Shown: positions 33,011-46,375, numbered from the stretch's first letter. The stretch: 64,000 bases of DNA from Phocoena phocoena (GCF_963924675.1 NC_089219.1:146588288-146652287); one strand, 5' to 3'. The notes: a model not told the origin generated them from the sequence alone. Made by a program: numbers and translations.

Positions 33011-33480
33011 TTTATTTTAATAGGCAGTTAACTTGACTGAGCTAAAACAGTTATTGTCCCATTGGTATCTCCCAGGCACTCATAATTTAGTCATTGGCCA
33101 GTAATATGGGCAGATTTATGTTCATATTTTGACACTTTTGCACTTCTAGAATTGTTTCTAAACTTCTAGCTATTCTTTCATCCTTGAACTCTGTCCTCTG
33201 TCACATTGAATGACTAAGGCTTCAGTTTTCTGCTTCTGGAAATATGGAGTTTAGGGGAATATTTTAAGACAAAAACACCAGAAACTCATATTCTTACTCA
33301 TTTCACTTGTGGATTTTCAAGCATAAATTCTCATCTGGTTTCTTCTGAAAGCCTTTAAATAATGGATTTTAAAAAATATTTCATCCAGATTTCATAATTA
33401 TGATATGTGGAAGGATTTGCTTGAACACGTCACCCCACAAATATGGGAAACCAGACTTTCTCTCTTATTTTTGAAAAGTA
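33011..33480. other. Intergenic DNA, no clear feature
   Basis: AT-rich; may still belong to the ancient L1 but no phrase is diagnostic. Confidence 0.35.
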
Positions 33481-33489
33481 GTTTTACTG

Positions 33490-33870
33490 CATTTAGAATT
33501 CTCTTCTGACAGCATTTTCTTGTTTTTTTTCCAGCACTTTAAAAATCTGTTCACTGACTTCTGGCCTCCACCGTTTCTAGTGACAATTTAGTTGATTTGA
33601 TGTTTCTTATCATTGTTCCCCTGTATGTAATGTATCTCTTTTTCTCCAGCTTGGGGTATGTGCGTGTGTGTGTGTGTGTGTGTGTTTTGAATTTGTCTAG
33701 CTTGGGGTTCACTAAGCTTCTTGGATAAATATGTGTCTAAATACATCTTTTTTTCACAAAATTTGAGGACATTTTAGCCATTATTCCTTCAAATGTATTT
33801 TCTGCTTCATTCACTGTCCTCTTTCCTTCTGGGATTCCAATTACACACACTAGAATGCTTATTGTATTTT
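33490..33870 (-). mobile_element. Ancient L1 relic
   Basis: Second copy of ORF1-proximal old L1 text (CACTGACTTCTGGCCTCCAC, TTCACTAAGCTTCTTGGATA), overlapping in content with 4600-5560 and 20310-20600. Contains a (TG)n tract at about 33661-33685. Confidence 0.5.
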
Positions 33871-34079
33871 AAAAAGAATATTATTTAAAGCAAAAATTGT
33901 AACATTGCATACTGGGATTTATATAGAAATAAAATACATCACAAAATGGCACAAAATATGGAGGGATAGGAAAGGAATCATACTGTATACTCTTCTTACA
34001 TTGTATAATATTAACCTTAACTAGGCCATAGTAAGTTAAAAGTGTACAATGTAATTCCTAGAACAGCCACTGAAAATAA

Positions 34080-34467
34080 CTCAAAAACAAACAAACAAAA
34101 TCAAAGGAGGAATTGAAATGTAATATTAGAAATATTTGAGTAAGCCAAAAGGGAAAGGATGAAGTCATGAAATAATAGATGTGGCACACAGAAAACTAAA
34201 AGCAAGATGGTAAACTCAATTCCAGCTCTTATATCAATGATTAGATTCACTGTAATTGGATTAAATACTTCAATTAAAAGGAAAAGATTGTCACAATGGA
34301 TTAAAAAAAGACTCAACTGTCTACAAGAGAATGTACTTTGAATATAAATACACAGATAAGTTCAAAGTAAAAGGATGAGAAAAAATACACCATGAAGTAA
34401 TAAGCATAAGAAAAGAGTCGTGATTGTATTGATATCAAAGTAGACTTAAAGAAATATCACCATAGAT
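34080..34467 (+). mobile_element. Ancient L1 ORF2 relic, part 1
   Basis: Plus-strand decayed L1 ORF text interrupted by the L1 at 34483-35141; it continues at 35158. Confidence 0.5.
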
Positions 34468-34928
34468 AAAGAGGAACCTTTTTTAAAATTGAAGTATAGT
34501 TCATTTACAATGTTGTATTAGTTTTTGATGTACAACAAAGTGATTCAGTTTTATATATATAACTTTTTCAGATTCTTTTCCATTATAGGTTATTATAATG
34601 CAAGATATTGAATATAGTTCCCAGTGCTGTACAATAAATCCTTGTCATTTATCTATTTTATATATAGAAGTGTGTATGTTAATCCCAAGCTCCTAATTTG
34701 TCTCTCCTCCCCCTTCCCCTTTGTTTTTTATGTCTGTGAGTCTATTTCTGTTTTATAAACAGAAATTTCATTTGTCTCATTTTTTTAGATAACACATATA
34801 AGTGATATCATATGATATTTGTCTTTTTCTGTCTGACTCATTTCACTAAGTATGATAGTCTCTAGGTCCATCCATGTTTCTGCAAATGGCATTATTTCAT
34901 TCTTTTTTATGGCTGAGTAATATTCCTT

Positions 34929-34976
<48 letters not shown>

Positions 34977-35157
34977 ACATCTTCTTTATCCACATCTGTT
35001 AATGGACGCTTAGGTTTCTTCTATGTCTTGGCTATTGTAAATAGTGCTGCTATGAACATTGGGGTACATATATCTTTTTGAATTAGAGTTTTCTTCTTTT
35101 CTGGATATATGCCCAGGAGTGGGATCGCTGGATCATATGGTAAAGGAGGAACGTTTT
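34468..35157 (-). mobile_element. 5'-truncated L1, 3' end only, with TSD
   Basis: A minus-strand L1 3' UTR and ORF2 C-terminal end of about 660 bp, of an older subfamily than A. Flanked by AAAGAGGAACCTTTT (34468-34482) and AAAGGAGGAACGTTTT (35142-35157), an imperfect TSD. Contains a (TA)n tract. Confidence 0.8.
34934..34974. repeat. (TA)n microsatellite
   Basis: About 20 uninterrupted TA units within the truncated L1. Confidence 0.95.
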
Positions 35158-36275
35158 ATAATGATAAAAGGATTAATTCATTAGTAAGACATAACAATCC
35201 TAAGTATCTATAAACCTAATAACAGAACTTCAAAATATGAGAAGCAAAACTGGCAGAACAAAAGGGAGAAATAAATGAACCCACATTTTTTTTTTTTTTT
35301 TGGCCACACCACACAGCACGTGGGATCTTAGTTCCCCAACCAGGAGTCAAACCCATGCCCCCTACATTGGAAGTGCGGAGTCTTAACCACTGGACTGCCA
35401 GGAAAGTCCCCACGATTTTTAACATCCCTCTCTCGGTAATTAAGTGGATAAAACAAGCAGACCAGAATCTATAAGGATGTAGAAGACAGGTCAACCAACT
35501 TGACTTGTTTAAAATTTATAGACTATTTCACCCAACAACTGCAGAATATGAATTCTTTCAAAGTGAATATGGAATGGTTGCTAAGCTGGACCATATGCTG
35601 GGTCATAAAATAATTCTCAGTATATTTCAAAAGGTTGAAATCTTACAGAGTATATTGTCAGAATATGATGGAATTAAATTAAAAATTACATATAAAATAC
35701 CTAAAGAAACTCCAGATATTTGGAAGTTAACACATTTTTTCTCTAAACCATAAAAAAATCATAGAGGGAACTAGAAAATATTTCAAACTGAATGATAATA
35801 AAAATAAAACATTAAAGTTATGAAAAATGTTTAGAGGGTAATTTATATTTTTAATGCTTTTGCTAGAAAATGGCAAAGTTCTCAAGTCAATGATCTCAGT
35901 TTCTACCTTAGGAAGCTAGAAAATCAGGAGCAAATTAAAACCAAATAAAGTACAAGAAAAAAATATAATAAAGAATAGAAATCACTAAAATAGAAAAAGT
36001 ACCAGCAATAGAGAATAATTAACAGTTGAAAGTTAGTTTTTTGAAAGAAGTAATAAAATTGACCAAAAGAAAAGGGGAAAACACAAATTTCTAAAATCAG
36101 GAATGAAAGAGGGGATATCACTATATAGATTCTACAGTGTTATCTGGGGTGATGGAAATATTATACATCATAATTGTTATTTTGTTACATGGTGTGTACA
36201 TTTCTTAAAACTCATTGAATTGTACACGTAAGACCTATGCATTTCACTGTAAGTTGTACCTTAAGTTAAGAAAAT
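35158..36275 (+). mobile_element. Ancient L1 ORF2 relic, part 2, and 3' end
   Basis: Contains an endonuclease-domain relic (35505-35753: a frame with EYEFFQSEYG and KLDHMLGHK, compare YTFFSSAHG and RIDHILGHK in A), then A-rich decayed sequence, and an L1-type 3' end at about 36124-36275 (ATTGAATTGTACACGTAAGA). Interrupted by the SINE at 35286-35410. Confidence 0.6.
35280..35419 (-). mobile_element. Short tRNA-derived SINE
   Basis: T-tail at 35286-35301 and complement of the tRNA-like head (CTTAACCACTGGACTGCCAG) ending at 35410. CCCACATTTT (from 35280) and CCCACGATTTT (from 35408) suggest an imperfect TSD. Confidence 0.75.
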
Positions 36276-37900
36276 TAAATTGAGTATATCATGCTCTTAG
36301 TTGGCTTCTTTCTTTTCCTCTGTGTATACTTTTGTGCAAACCCAGGTTTAGATAAGACTTGAATTTATTCAGCCCATTCTCTAACTTGCAAATGCAATCT
36401 TTGACCTATTCATTTTGTAGTTACTATAATTGTATATTCTTATTTCCTTTCTTCCTAGATTATAAAGTCTTTAAGAAAAGGACTGCCCTTTCCGTATGCC
36501 ATGTTCCGAGGACCTCATATGGTACCATGAATTTTGTGGGTGCTTGACAAATATCTGGATTATTTCTTGACTCTCAGCTTTTGATCATAATTAAAGCAAG
36601 CAGAGCTAAACCAAGATAGGGTCAAATATCAAGCATTTAAGAGAGCGAATTAGAGCGTAGCCGCAAGTGGTTATATGAGTGTTTGTGCACATATAGCTCT
36701 TTGTTCCAAAACAGATGAACAACGATTTGGTTTCATTTCACATTAGCTATTGCTTTTCTCATCCATACCAGGCATGATTAACACTTCCCGTTTTCAATGA
36801 GTCTACAAAGTCATCGCAAGAATGTTACTTTGTTATAAAAATGTTTAACAAAGTTAAAGATTACTATGACTCACTTCCTTGTCAGAAACTTCATGAACAG
36901 AAATGAAATCACAAATAGAAATCACACAGGATGCAGAGGAAAAAATTCCCTAATGTCAGTGAAATAGTTTAATATGTATACAAGTATATACAACATGCTC
37001 ATGGTAAATATTAATTAAAAGAACATCAAATAGGGGGGAAATATCAAATATGCATTGGAGTCAAACGTGAGAGCCGATAAGTTTAACTTCTAAGAATATG
37101 CCTTTGTGGGGGACAAGATGAATTAAGAGGGCAGATGAGAGAAAGAGAAGTGGAGGAAAAATTGGGGTGAGAAGGACTTATTTTTAAGGCATCAGAAAAT
37201 TGATCTAATTATTTCAGGAGCTGTATGCTCCTTTCTTTCATCCTCAGCGTTTCTTGTGTATTGATTTTGTACCAGGTGTTCCACAAAGCTCCATGACTAT
37301 TGTGACAGTCCTTGCCCTTCAGGTAGCCTGGGACTCATGAGGATACTGCAGGTGTATAGGTACAAAGTGCGTCATCTTTCTGGACATTTGGGCAACTTCT
37401 GTCTTACTATGTTTGTTCACTTATGGATCCTAGTACTCTCCCCCTCCACAGTTAGATTTCACACTCTTATGAAGAAACATGCCATGTCTTATAATTTCAT
37501 CTTTTATTTTACACAGCACTTAAGGTACTGTAGGCAGTATAGCATTACTGTCCTTAGACTCCAACAAAGGGGACTTTGCCTTGGACCATATGCCTCAGAG
37601 GGCTCCATTTATCATACACACAAAATTAAATGTGTTAAGTAACCCATGGGCAGTATGTCACTTGTGATTTGTTGAGCTGTGGCAGAGCAGAACCTGTAAT
37701 CCTAAACAGCCTCCCTCAAGACTAACCTGCTCAATGTCCTCAGAATAAAAGTTGACCATATCTGAGTGCAGTGAAGGTGACAGGTTGTGCCACTGCCAAT
37801 ATCAGAATCAAACAGCATTTCTGAGGGAAGGATTTGAGCAGTAAAATTTCCTAAGTAAGAAAAAGATAACAAATTAACTCTCAGATTATAGGAATAGTAA
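36276..37900. other. Intergenic DNA, no feature recognised
   Basis: No frame with a recognisable domain. The frame at 37337-37642 (101 codons) is not similar to anything I recognise. Confidence 0.45.
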
Positions 37901-37904
37901 TATA

Positions 37905-38270
37905 GCGGTATTATACAATATTTGTTTTTCTCTTTCTGACTTATTTCACTCTGTGTGACAGTCTCTAGGTCCATCCACGTCTCTGCAAATGACACAATTT
38001 CCTTTTTGACAGTAAATTGATACAGCTACTATGGAGAACAGTATGGAGGTTCCTTAAGAAACGAAAAATAGAACTACCCCATGACCCAGCAATCCCACTA
38101 TTGGGCATATACCATGAGGAAACCATAATTCAAAAAGATACATGCACCACAGTGTTCATTGCAGCACTGTTTACAATAGCCAGGTCATGGAAGCAACCTA
38201 AATGTCCATCAACAGAGGAATGGATAAAGAAGGTGTGGTACATATATACAATGGAATATTACTCAGCATC
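37905..38270 (-). mobile_element. L1 fragment with inverted 5' part (twin priming)
   Basis: 37905-38012 is minus-strand L1 (matches A about 6455-6546). 38013-38270 is plus-strand L1 (A about 6810 down to 6557). The order, with the 5'-most L1 bases at the internal junction and near-adjacent breakpoints, is that expected for twin-primed inversion. The 3' UTR and poly(A) are missing. Confidence 0.75.
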
Positions 38271-38637
38271 CACTTTCTTGCTCACAACAATTGAACATGG
38301 CATCTGAGAAACATTTTGTAATATTAAATGATTCACGTTACTCTTAGATTGATATATATGTAGGTCTAGATATAACATGGGTGAAGTGTGATACTGATCC
38401 TTTACATAAAAGCTTGGATATAAATATTGATTTAAGAGATGGTAAAATATTTTTATATGATAATAATTTATGTGATGAAATTAAAGTACTTTGTAATATT
38501 TAACAATTACAATAATTTGTAATTATACATTTATTACAATAAGTTTATTTATATTTTATTTATATTTATGTTAACAAATTTATCATGTTTGAACATGATA
38601 CATAAAGTTCATGATTTGTTTCTGAATCTAAAATCTC
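38271..38637. other. AT-rich intergenic DNA
   Basis: Very AT-rich; no repeat or gene recognised. Confidence 0.4.
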
Positions 38638-38870
38638 TAGAGATTTTTTTTTTTTTTTTTTTTGCGGTACGCAGGCCTCTCACTGCTGTGGCCTCTCCCG
38701 TTGCGGAGCACAGGCTCCGGACGCGCAGGCTCAGCGGCCATGGCTCACGGGCCCAGCCGCTCCGCAGCAGGTGGGATCTTTGCGGACCGGGGCTCAAACC
38801 CGCGTCCCCTTCAACGGCAGGCGGACTCTCAAACACCGCGCCACCAGGGAAGCCCTGCTTTAGAGATTTT
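38638..38870 (-). mobile_element. CHR-type SINE, full length, TSD TAGAGATTTT
   Basis: Long T-tail, GCGGTACGCAGGCCTCTCAC tail-proximal text, and CGCGCCACCAGGGAAGCCC head complement. TAGAGATTTT at 38638-38647 and 38861-38870. Many CpGs are retained, so it is relatively young. Confidence 0.92.
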
Positions 38871-40620
38871 ACTTCAGGTGCTGTTACCTCAGCAAAGTTT
38901 CTCTAAATTGAAATTAGTAAAAAACAAACAAACAAAAAAAATCCAAAACTTATATAAGAACTTCTGTTGTTCAAGAAAGGTCATCTAATTTGGGATAACT
39001 TAGAGTAAAAGCAAATTATGTGAAAATCTTGATTATGACCACGTAATTAGTGATTTTGCTAGCGTGAAAACTAGAAAAGTAAATTTCATACAAAAAATAT
39101 AATTAATGAATTGTGTATGCCTTTGTTCTGTTTCATTGGTAATCACTGGCTCATCAAAAGAACAATACCCAGACACATCCAGTAGTAATTAACTTCAGTT
39201 GTTTTTGATATTTAGCTGACTTTTGGTCATATGAAAACATAGTTTTAGTTATTAAAATTTTTTTGTTGTTATGAAAGGTAATTTGTCAAGGTAAGAGGAT
39301 AGAACATATTTTAGTTGAAAGCTTATTCACGTGTTGTATAACTTTCAAGTATTTTCTCTATTGGTATGTGAGTCTCCATTAGTACTCTTGCCAGGGGCCA
39401 TGCAAATATTAGGGAAAGTTCTACAAAGTCATATATGATGAATACATTTTTGTTTATTGGTTGACATAAGATCTTCATGGGAAATAAACATTTTCTTCAT
39501 GGTTATAACTGTTTTCATTTTTAAAAAAACACAAATCTTGCTTTGAATTGTTGAATATCTTTTTTCAAGCAGTTTTAAACCAACATCTCCAGTGATTTCC
39601 TTTTCTTCTGAACAACTTCCATGTATTTAAATAGCATTAGAAAATGTATCAATTTGTTTCCCTTCTGCTCTCTGAAGAGTTGGGATGTAAAGTCATGAGA
39701 TGCAGAGCAAAGTGGGCCTGGCCTGGGGCAGGGGTGGGAGGGTAGAACCAAAGCCCACGCAGCAGCGAAGTGCATCCAACTGGACTTGATCCCATTCCCA
39801 TCCAGTGTGAGGAGTGAAGAGCCCCAGTGGGAGGGGGCCCTTTATGTTTGGGGGCAGCACGGTGTGGGTTTTACAGCTGATCTGGGTGAGGAGGGCATTC
39901 ACGTGGAGGGCATCCCAGAGGGGAATGTTGGAGCCAAGCAGTGTGAGAAGGGTGCCAGCGTAGGGCAGCCTGGCAAGAGGTTCCAGAGCCTGAACAGAAT
40001 AAAGAGGGCGTTAGGCAGGGGAGATGTGGCAATGCTAATGGGAGATGGATTAAAAACAGGGGGATTGATCAAGAAAGTAAAGATGCCCAGAAAAAATAGG
40101 AGTCAGAATTTTCATTGTTTAATGGAAAGGGAGAAAACTAGAAAGAACACTGTGGTTGTATATTTGTGAACTCATGGATTTCAATACATATAATAAATTA
40201 AATTAATTAAATAAATATAGAATTAAATATAGATGTGAAGGTGTGTGTGTGTGCCATCGCCTTGCAGTAGCACCTGCTCCCTCCCTCCCCAATAGCAATG
40301 AACACCTTTTTCACCCAGGTTTCTAAGTATCCTGTTCTACTCAAAAGAATCAGAGCTTCTTGGAGATGACTGATTTCAGGACTCTGTCAAAACTTTTGGG
40401 ACATCTTATTGAGCCAGAGAGTACAAGTATTCTGGGAATGATAGGACCATGTCCAAAGGACACAGAAGCCAGCTGAAAGGAGATCCCACTGATTAATTTG
40501 AGCATCAGAAAGATAATGACCTCTGTTATCTAAGTGGTGGTAACCCCTTGAATATAAGAGGACGTCATGAGTCCATGCTAATGTAAATTCCTACATGGAA
40601 AGTCTGATGAAGAATGGGAT
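38871..40620. other. Intergenic DNA, no feature recognised
   Basis: AT-rich to 39550, then a more balanced part (39650-40150) with the open frame 39786-40169 (127 codons, plus). That frame has no known domain, and I cannot distinguish it from chance. Confidence 0.45.
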
Positions 40621-40623
40621 ATT

Positions 40624-41157
40624 TGCAAATGTCCATCGACAGATGAATGGTTAAAGAAGATGTGGTACATATATACAGTGGAATATTACTCAGCCATTAA
40701 AAAGAACAAAATAATGCCATTTACAGCAACATGGATGGACCTGGAGATTATCATACTAAGTGAAGTGAGTCAGACAAAGACAAATATCATATGATGTTGC
40801 TTATATGGGGAATCTAAAAGAATGATACAAACTTATTTACAAAACAGAAACAGACTCACAGACTTAGAGAATGAACTTACAGTTACCGGGGGGAAGAGTA
40901 GGTGGGAGGGACAGATTGGGAGTTTGGAATTGACATGTGTACACTGCTAGATTTAAAATTTAAGATTTAAAATAGATAACCAACAAGGACCTACTGTACA
41001 GCACAGGGAACTCTGCTCAATACTCTGCAATAACCTAAATGGGAAAAGAATTTGAAAAAGAATAGATAGACGTATGTGTATAACTGAATCACTCTGCTGT
41101 ACACCTGAAACTAAAACAACATTGTTAACTATACTCCAATATAAAGTAAAAATATTT
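40624..41157 (+). mobile_element. 5'-truncated L1, 3' end only (plus strand)
   Basis: ORF2 C-terminal text (GAATGGTTAAAGAAGATGTG, GGAATATTACTCAGCCATTA) and a 3' UTR ending near AACTATACTCCAATATAAAG. Same older subfamily type as 34483-35141, in the opposite orientation. Confidence 0.8.
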
Positions 41158-41218
41158 TTAAATACTAAATTATTTCACGTCTTTAAAACAATGTTTAAAT
41201 ATGATCTATAGAACATTG

Positions 41219-41541
41219 CAAACGATTTTTTTTTAAACCCACATTTGTTTATTTATTTATTTTTGGCTGTGTTGGGTCTTTGTTTCTGTGCGAGGGCTTT
41301 CTCTAGTTGTGGCAAGCGGGGGCCACTCTTCATCGCGTGCGCGGGCCTTTCACTATCGTGGCCTCTCTTGTTGAGGAGCACAGGATCCAGACGCACAAGC
41401 TCAGTAGTTGTGGCTCATGGGCCTAGTTGCTCCACGGCATGTGGGATCTTCCCAGACCAGGGCTCGAACCCGTGTCCCCTGCATTAGCAGGCAGATTTTC
41501 AACCACTGTGCCACCAGGGAAGACCCACAAACGATTTTTTT
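41219..41541 (-). mobile_element. CHR-1-like SINE with exact 14-bp TSD
   Basis: Body about 41233-41527. CAAACGATTTTTTT repeats at 41219-41232 and 41528-41541. Internal text TTTGGCTGTGTTGGGTCTTTG and head complement CACTGTGCCACCAGGGAAGAC. Confidence 0.9.
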
Positions 41542-41889
41542 AAAGTAATGTGAAAATATTACAACCTAAATGAATTCTTAATGTCACAAGTGTTTTACTT
41601 TGATGATGTACCTTTGATTTAATTTGGGACACTTTTAAAAGGATACTTTATTTGTGTTTGTTATAATCTTTGAAGTGCTTGGAAATAGAATTTCTGCTTA
41701 ATTTTTTAAAAGTGGATTTAATTAAATAAAAACTTTTGATAAAGTTTGAAATAAAAGTGCCTCTACAGGAACTATTTATTTATTAGAAAGAGAAGAGTAC
41801 ATTTACCGTGGAGAAGTTGGCAGACATCACCTTAATCAAATGATTAAGGCTGACTTTCTCAGTAAAGGAATAAATCAAAATCCTGCACC

Positions 41890-42410
41890 GCTGATAGAAT
41901 GCAATCAGAAGATCACAGCATTGTTTCATAATATTGCTGCCAAGCATGCATCAGCTGAATTTAATCATGAGGAAACACCAGACATTGGGAGACATTCTGT
42001 AAAATAACTGGCCTGTAATCTTCAAATGTGTCAAGGCCATGAAAGTCAAGGAAAGACTGAAGCATTGTTCTAGGCTGAAGAAGACTAGAGAAGGGATAAC
42101 TAAATGCAGTACGTGACTGTGAACTATACCTATAAAGGACATTAATGGGACAGTTGGGGTCTGGAGATTAAATGGGAGTGTAGTGTCTGTTAACTTTCTG
42201 TGATAGTTGTATTGTGGATCTGTAGGAGGCTGTTCTTGTTTGTAGGAAATACACACTGCAGTATTCGGGGGGTGATGTGGCATCAGGTTGGCAACTTATT
42301 CTCAAATGGTTCAGGAAGAAAAGGCCTTTGAATTCTGCTTACAACTTTTCTGTAAGTTTGAGATTGTTCCAAGACAGAAAATTTATACTAAATATAAAAA
42401 ATAAAAATAA
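41890..42410 (+). mobile_element. Possible ancient repeat 3' end
   Basis: Phrases such as TGATAGTTGTATTGTGGATC and ATACACACTGCAGTATTCGG look like the 3' end of an old LINE or related repeat. No ends are certain. Confidence 0.35.
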
Positions 42411-42761
42411 TCCTTCAAGTTGGCTAATATAGTTCAGAAAATGAATAGAATATAACAAATCAATTTTAGCCAACTAACCTAATGACATTTTCAGAGCACA
42501 GTTTTAAGTAGGACTGCTCAGGTTGTTCTAATGAAATGGGAGATAAAAATGCAAGAAACTGTGTGCCTTCTAAGAGATAAATAATCACAAAATACCGCAG
42601 AGCAAGGAGAGATGCCTACATTCCGTAGGAACACTGAGTACTCAGTACGGGGGGCTAAAGTGGACAGCTGAGTGTAGAGCATATATCTACATTATTAGAG
42701 TAGAAAATAGCATGTGTGTCTGTCCGCTAAGACAGAGCATCACAAGTGGCTTCACTGTTAA

Positions 42762-43005
42762 TTAATTGATTGACTGATTCATCCTGGATCTGCCATTTAC
42801 TAGCGTAAGATCTGGACGAATCACTTAAACTCTCTGTGCCTCAGTTTCCTCATAGATAAAATAAGTATAATAGTGCCTACCTCATAGGCACTCACAGAAT
42901 GAACCTTAAACGAATTAGTATGTGTACAATGCTTAGAACACTGCCCGGTACAAAACAAGTGACATAAAAGTATTAGCTATTGTTGTTGTTATTGTTATTA
43001 ACTCA
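42762..43005 (+). mobile_element. MIR SINE relic
   Basis: Core phrases GTGCCTCAGTTTCCTCATAG and TAGTGCCTACCTCATAGGC, ending with ACAAGTGACATAAAAGTATT, are typical of ancient MIR elements. Confidence 0.75.
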
Positions 43006-43335
43006 TTCATCAAAAGTACAGTTTGCATTCTTCAATATTAATAACACTGACTCCATGGTGCATCTCCCTATGAGGAGTTGAGAGAAACTTGCCCTGCTGT
43101 GGAAATTCCTTATCCCATCCCCCAGCCTGTGTCCCTTTGGTCCCCCCTTAATGGCAGAGTGTCAGTACCCAACATGGCTTGACCCCAGCTTTTCATCCTG
43201 ATCCTAGAATCCCACTGGCTGAGCTCAGAGCCCTTAGCCAGTATATCCAGGACATATCTTTCATTTTCTGGCAAATGGTTCATTGTTTTCCTTCATTCGA
43301 CTCTGCCTTTAAGATGTTGGGCTCTTCTTTACCTC

Positions 43336-46300
43336 CTTTTATTTATTTATTTTTAAATTAATTTATTTTTTTAACATCTTTATTGGAGTATAATTGCTTT
43401 ACAGTGGTGTGTTAGTTTCTGCTTTATAACAAAGTGAATCAGCTATACATACACATATATCCCCATAGCTCCTCCCTCTTGTGTCTCCCTCCAACCCTCC
43501 CTACCCCACCCCTCTAGGTGGTCACAAAGCACTGAACTGATCTCCCTGTGCTATGCAGCTGCTTCCCACTAGCTATCTATTTTACATTTGCTAATATATA
43601 TAAGCCCACACCACTCTCTCACTTCGTCCCAGCTTACCCTTCCCACTCCCCAAGTTCTCAAGTCCATTCTCTACCTCTGCGTATTTATTCCTCTCTGGCC
43701 CCTAGGTTCTTCATAACCTTACTTTTCTAGATTCCATATATATGTGTTAGCATATAGTATTTATTTTTCTCTTTCTGACTTACTTCACTCTGTGTGACAG
43801 TCTCTAGGTCCATCCACCTCATGACAAATAACTCAATTTCGTTTCTTTTTATGGCTGAGTAATATTCCATTGTATATATGTGCCACATCTTCTTTATCCA
43901 TTCATTTCTCAATAGACATTTAGGTTGCTTCCATGTCCTGGCTATTGTAAACAGAGCTGCAATGAACATTGTGGTACATGACTCTTTTTGAATTATGGTT
44001 TTCTCAGGGTATATGCCCAGTAGTCAGATTGCTGGGTCGTATGGTAGTTCTATCTTTAGTTTTTTAAGGAACCTCCATAGTGACTGTATCAATTTACATT
44101 CTCACCAACAGTACAAGAGGGTTCCCTTTTCTCCACACCCTCTCGAGCATTTATTGTTTGTAGACTTTTTGAGGATGGCCATTCTGACCTGTGTGAGGTG
44201 ATACCTCATTGTAGTTTCAATTTGCATTTCTCTAATGATTAGTGATGTTGAGCATCCTTTCATGTGTTTGTTGGCAATCTGTATATCTTCTTTGGAGAAA
44301 TGTCTATTAAGGTCTTCTGTCCATTTTTGGATTGGGTTGTTTGTTTTTTTGATATTGAGCTGCATGTGCTGCTTGTAGGTTTTGGAGATTAATCCCTTGT
44401 CAGTTGCTTCATTTACAAATATTTTCTCCCATTCTGAGGGTTGTCTTTTGGTCTTGTTTATGCTTTCCTTTGCTGTGCAAAAACTTTTAAGTTTCATTAG
44501 GTCCCATTTGTTTATTTTTGTTTTTATTTCCATGTCTTTAGGAGGTGGGTCAAAAAGGATCTTGCTTTGATGTATGTCATAGAGTGTTCTGTCTAGGTTT
44601 TCCTCTAAGAGTTTTATAGTGTCTGGCCTTACATTTACGTCTTTATCCATTTTGAGTTTATTTTTGTGTACAGTGTTAGGAGTGTTCTAATTTCATTCTT
44701 TTACATGTAGCTGTCCAGTTTTCCCAGCACCACTTATTGAAGAGGCTGTCTTTTCTCCATTGTATATTCTTGCCTCCTTTATCAAAAATAAGGTGACCAT
44801 ATGTGCGTGGGTTTATCTCTGGGCTTTCTATCCTGTTCCATTGATCTATATTTCTGTTTTTGTGCCAGTACCATACTGTCTTGATTACTGTAGCTTTGTA
44901 GTATAGTCTGAAGTCAGGGAGCCTGATTCCTCCAACTCCAGTTTTCTTTCTCAAGATTGCTTGGCTATTGGGGTCTTTTGTGGTTCCATACAAATTGTAA
45001 AATTTTTTCTTCTAGTTCTGTGAAAAATGCCATTGGTAATTTGATAGGGATTGCATTGAATCTGTAGATTGCTTTAGGTAGTATGGTCATTTTCCAATGT
45101 TGATTCTTCCAATCCAAGAACATTGTATATCTCTCCATCTGTTTGTATCATCTTTAATTTCTTTCACCAGTGTCTTATAGTTTTCTGCATACAGATCTTT
45201 TGGCTCCTCAGGTAAGTTTTTTCCCAGGTACTTTATTCTTTTTGTTGCAGTGGTAAATGGGAGTGTTTCCTTAATTTTTTTCTCAGATTTTTCATCATTA
45301 GTGTATAGTAATGCAAGAGATTTCTGTGCATTAATTTTGTATCCTGCCGCTTTACCAAATTCATTGATTAGCTCTAGTAGTTTTCTGGTAGAGTCTTTAG
45401 GATTCTCTATGTATAGTATTATGTCATCTGCAAACAGTGACAGCTTTACTTCTTCTTCTCTGATTTGGATTCCTTTTATTTCTTTTTCTTCTCTGATTGC
45501 TGTGGCTAAAACTTCCCAAACTATGCTGAATAATTGTGGTGAGAGTGGGCAGCCTTGTCTTGTTCCTGATCTTAGTGGAAATGGTTTCAGTTTTTCACCA
45601 TTGAGTATGACGTTGGCTGTGTGTTTGTCATATATGACCTTTATTATGTTGAGGAAAGTTCCCTCTAGACCTACTTTCTGGAGGGTTTTTATCATAAATT
45701 GGTGCTGAATTTTGTCAGAAGTTTTTTCTGTATCTATTGAGATGATTATATGGTTTTTCTCCTTCAATTTGTTAATATGGTGTATCACATTGATTGATTT
45801 GCATATATTGAAGAATCCTTGCATACCTGGGGTAAAACCAATTGATCATGGTGTATGATCCTTTTAATGTGCTGTTGGATTCTGTTTGCTAGTATTTTGT
45901 TGAGGATTTTTGCATCTATGTTCATCAGTGACATTGGCCTGTAGTTTTCTTTCTTTGTGACATCTTTGTCTGGTTTTGGTATCAGGGTGATGGTGATCTC
46001 GTAGAATGAGGTTAGGAGTGTTCCTCCCTCTGCTATATTTTGGAAGAGTTTTAGAAGGATATGTGTTAGCTCTTCTCTGAATGTTTAATAGAATTCACCT
46101 GTGAAGACATCTTGTCCTGGGCTTTTGTTTTTTGGAAGATTTTTAATCACAGTCTCAATTTCAGTACTTGTGATTGGTCTCTTTATATTTTCTATTTCTT
46201 CCTGATTCAGTCTTGGCAGGTTGTGCATTTCTAAGAATTTGTGCATTTCTTCCAGGTTGTCCATTTTATTGGCATAGAGTTGCTTGTAGTGATCTCTCAT

Positions 46301-46375
46301 GATCCTTTGTATTTCTGCCGTGTCGGTTGTTACTTCTCATTTTTGATTTCTGATTCTGTTGATTTGAGTCTTCTC
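43336..46375 (-). mobile_element. 5'-truncated, decayed L1 (element F)
   Basis: 3' UTR at 43372 onward (AACATCTTTATTGGAGTATA) after a T/A-rich tail (43336-43370). It extends upstream to about the ORF2 position of A 9085, where it ends in a fold-back. A possible TSD is GTTGGGCTCTTC (43316-43327) and GTTGGCTCTTA (46398-46408); the fit is imperfect. Confidence 0.85.
43727..46300 (-). pseudogene. ORF2 remnant of F
   Basis: RT and C-terminal domains in at least five frame pieces (46085-46300, 45087-45824, 44676-44993, 44102-44650, 43727-43969). The RT box reads [10 protein letters not shown]. Several indels and a deletion of bases around 44085 (part of the Cys/His-to-C-terminus region) break it. 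Non-functional. Confidence 0.8.

Noticed and set aside
39786..40169. 127-codon plus-strand frame as a possible host gene exon
   Set aside because: No recognisable domain, no convincing splice sites or neighbours; compatible with chance.
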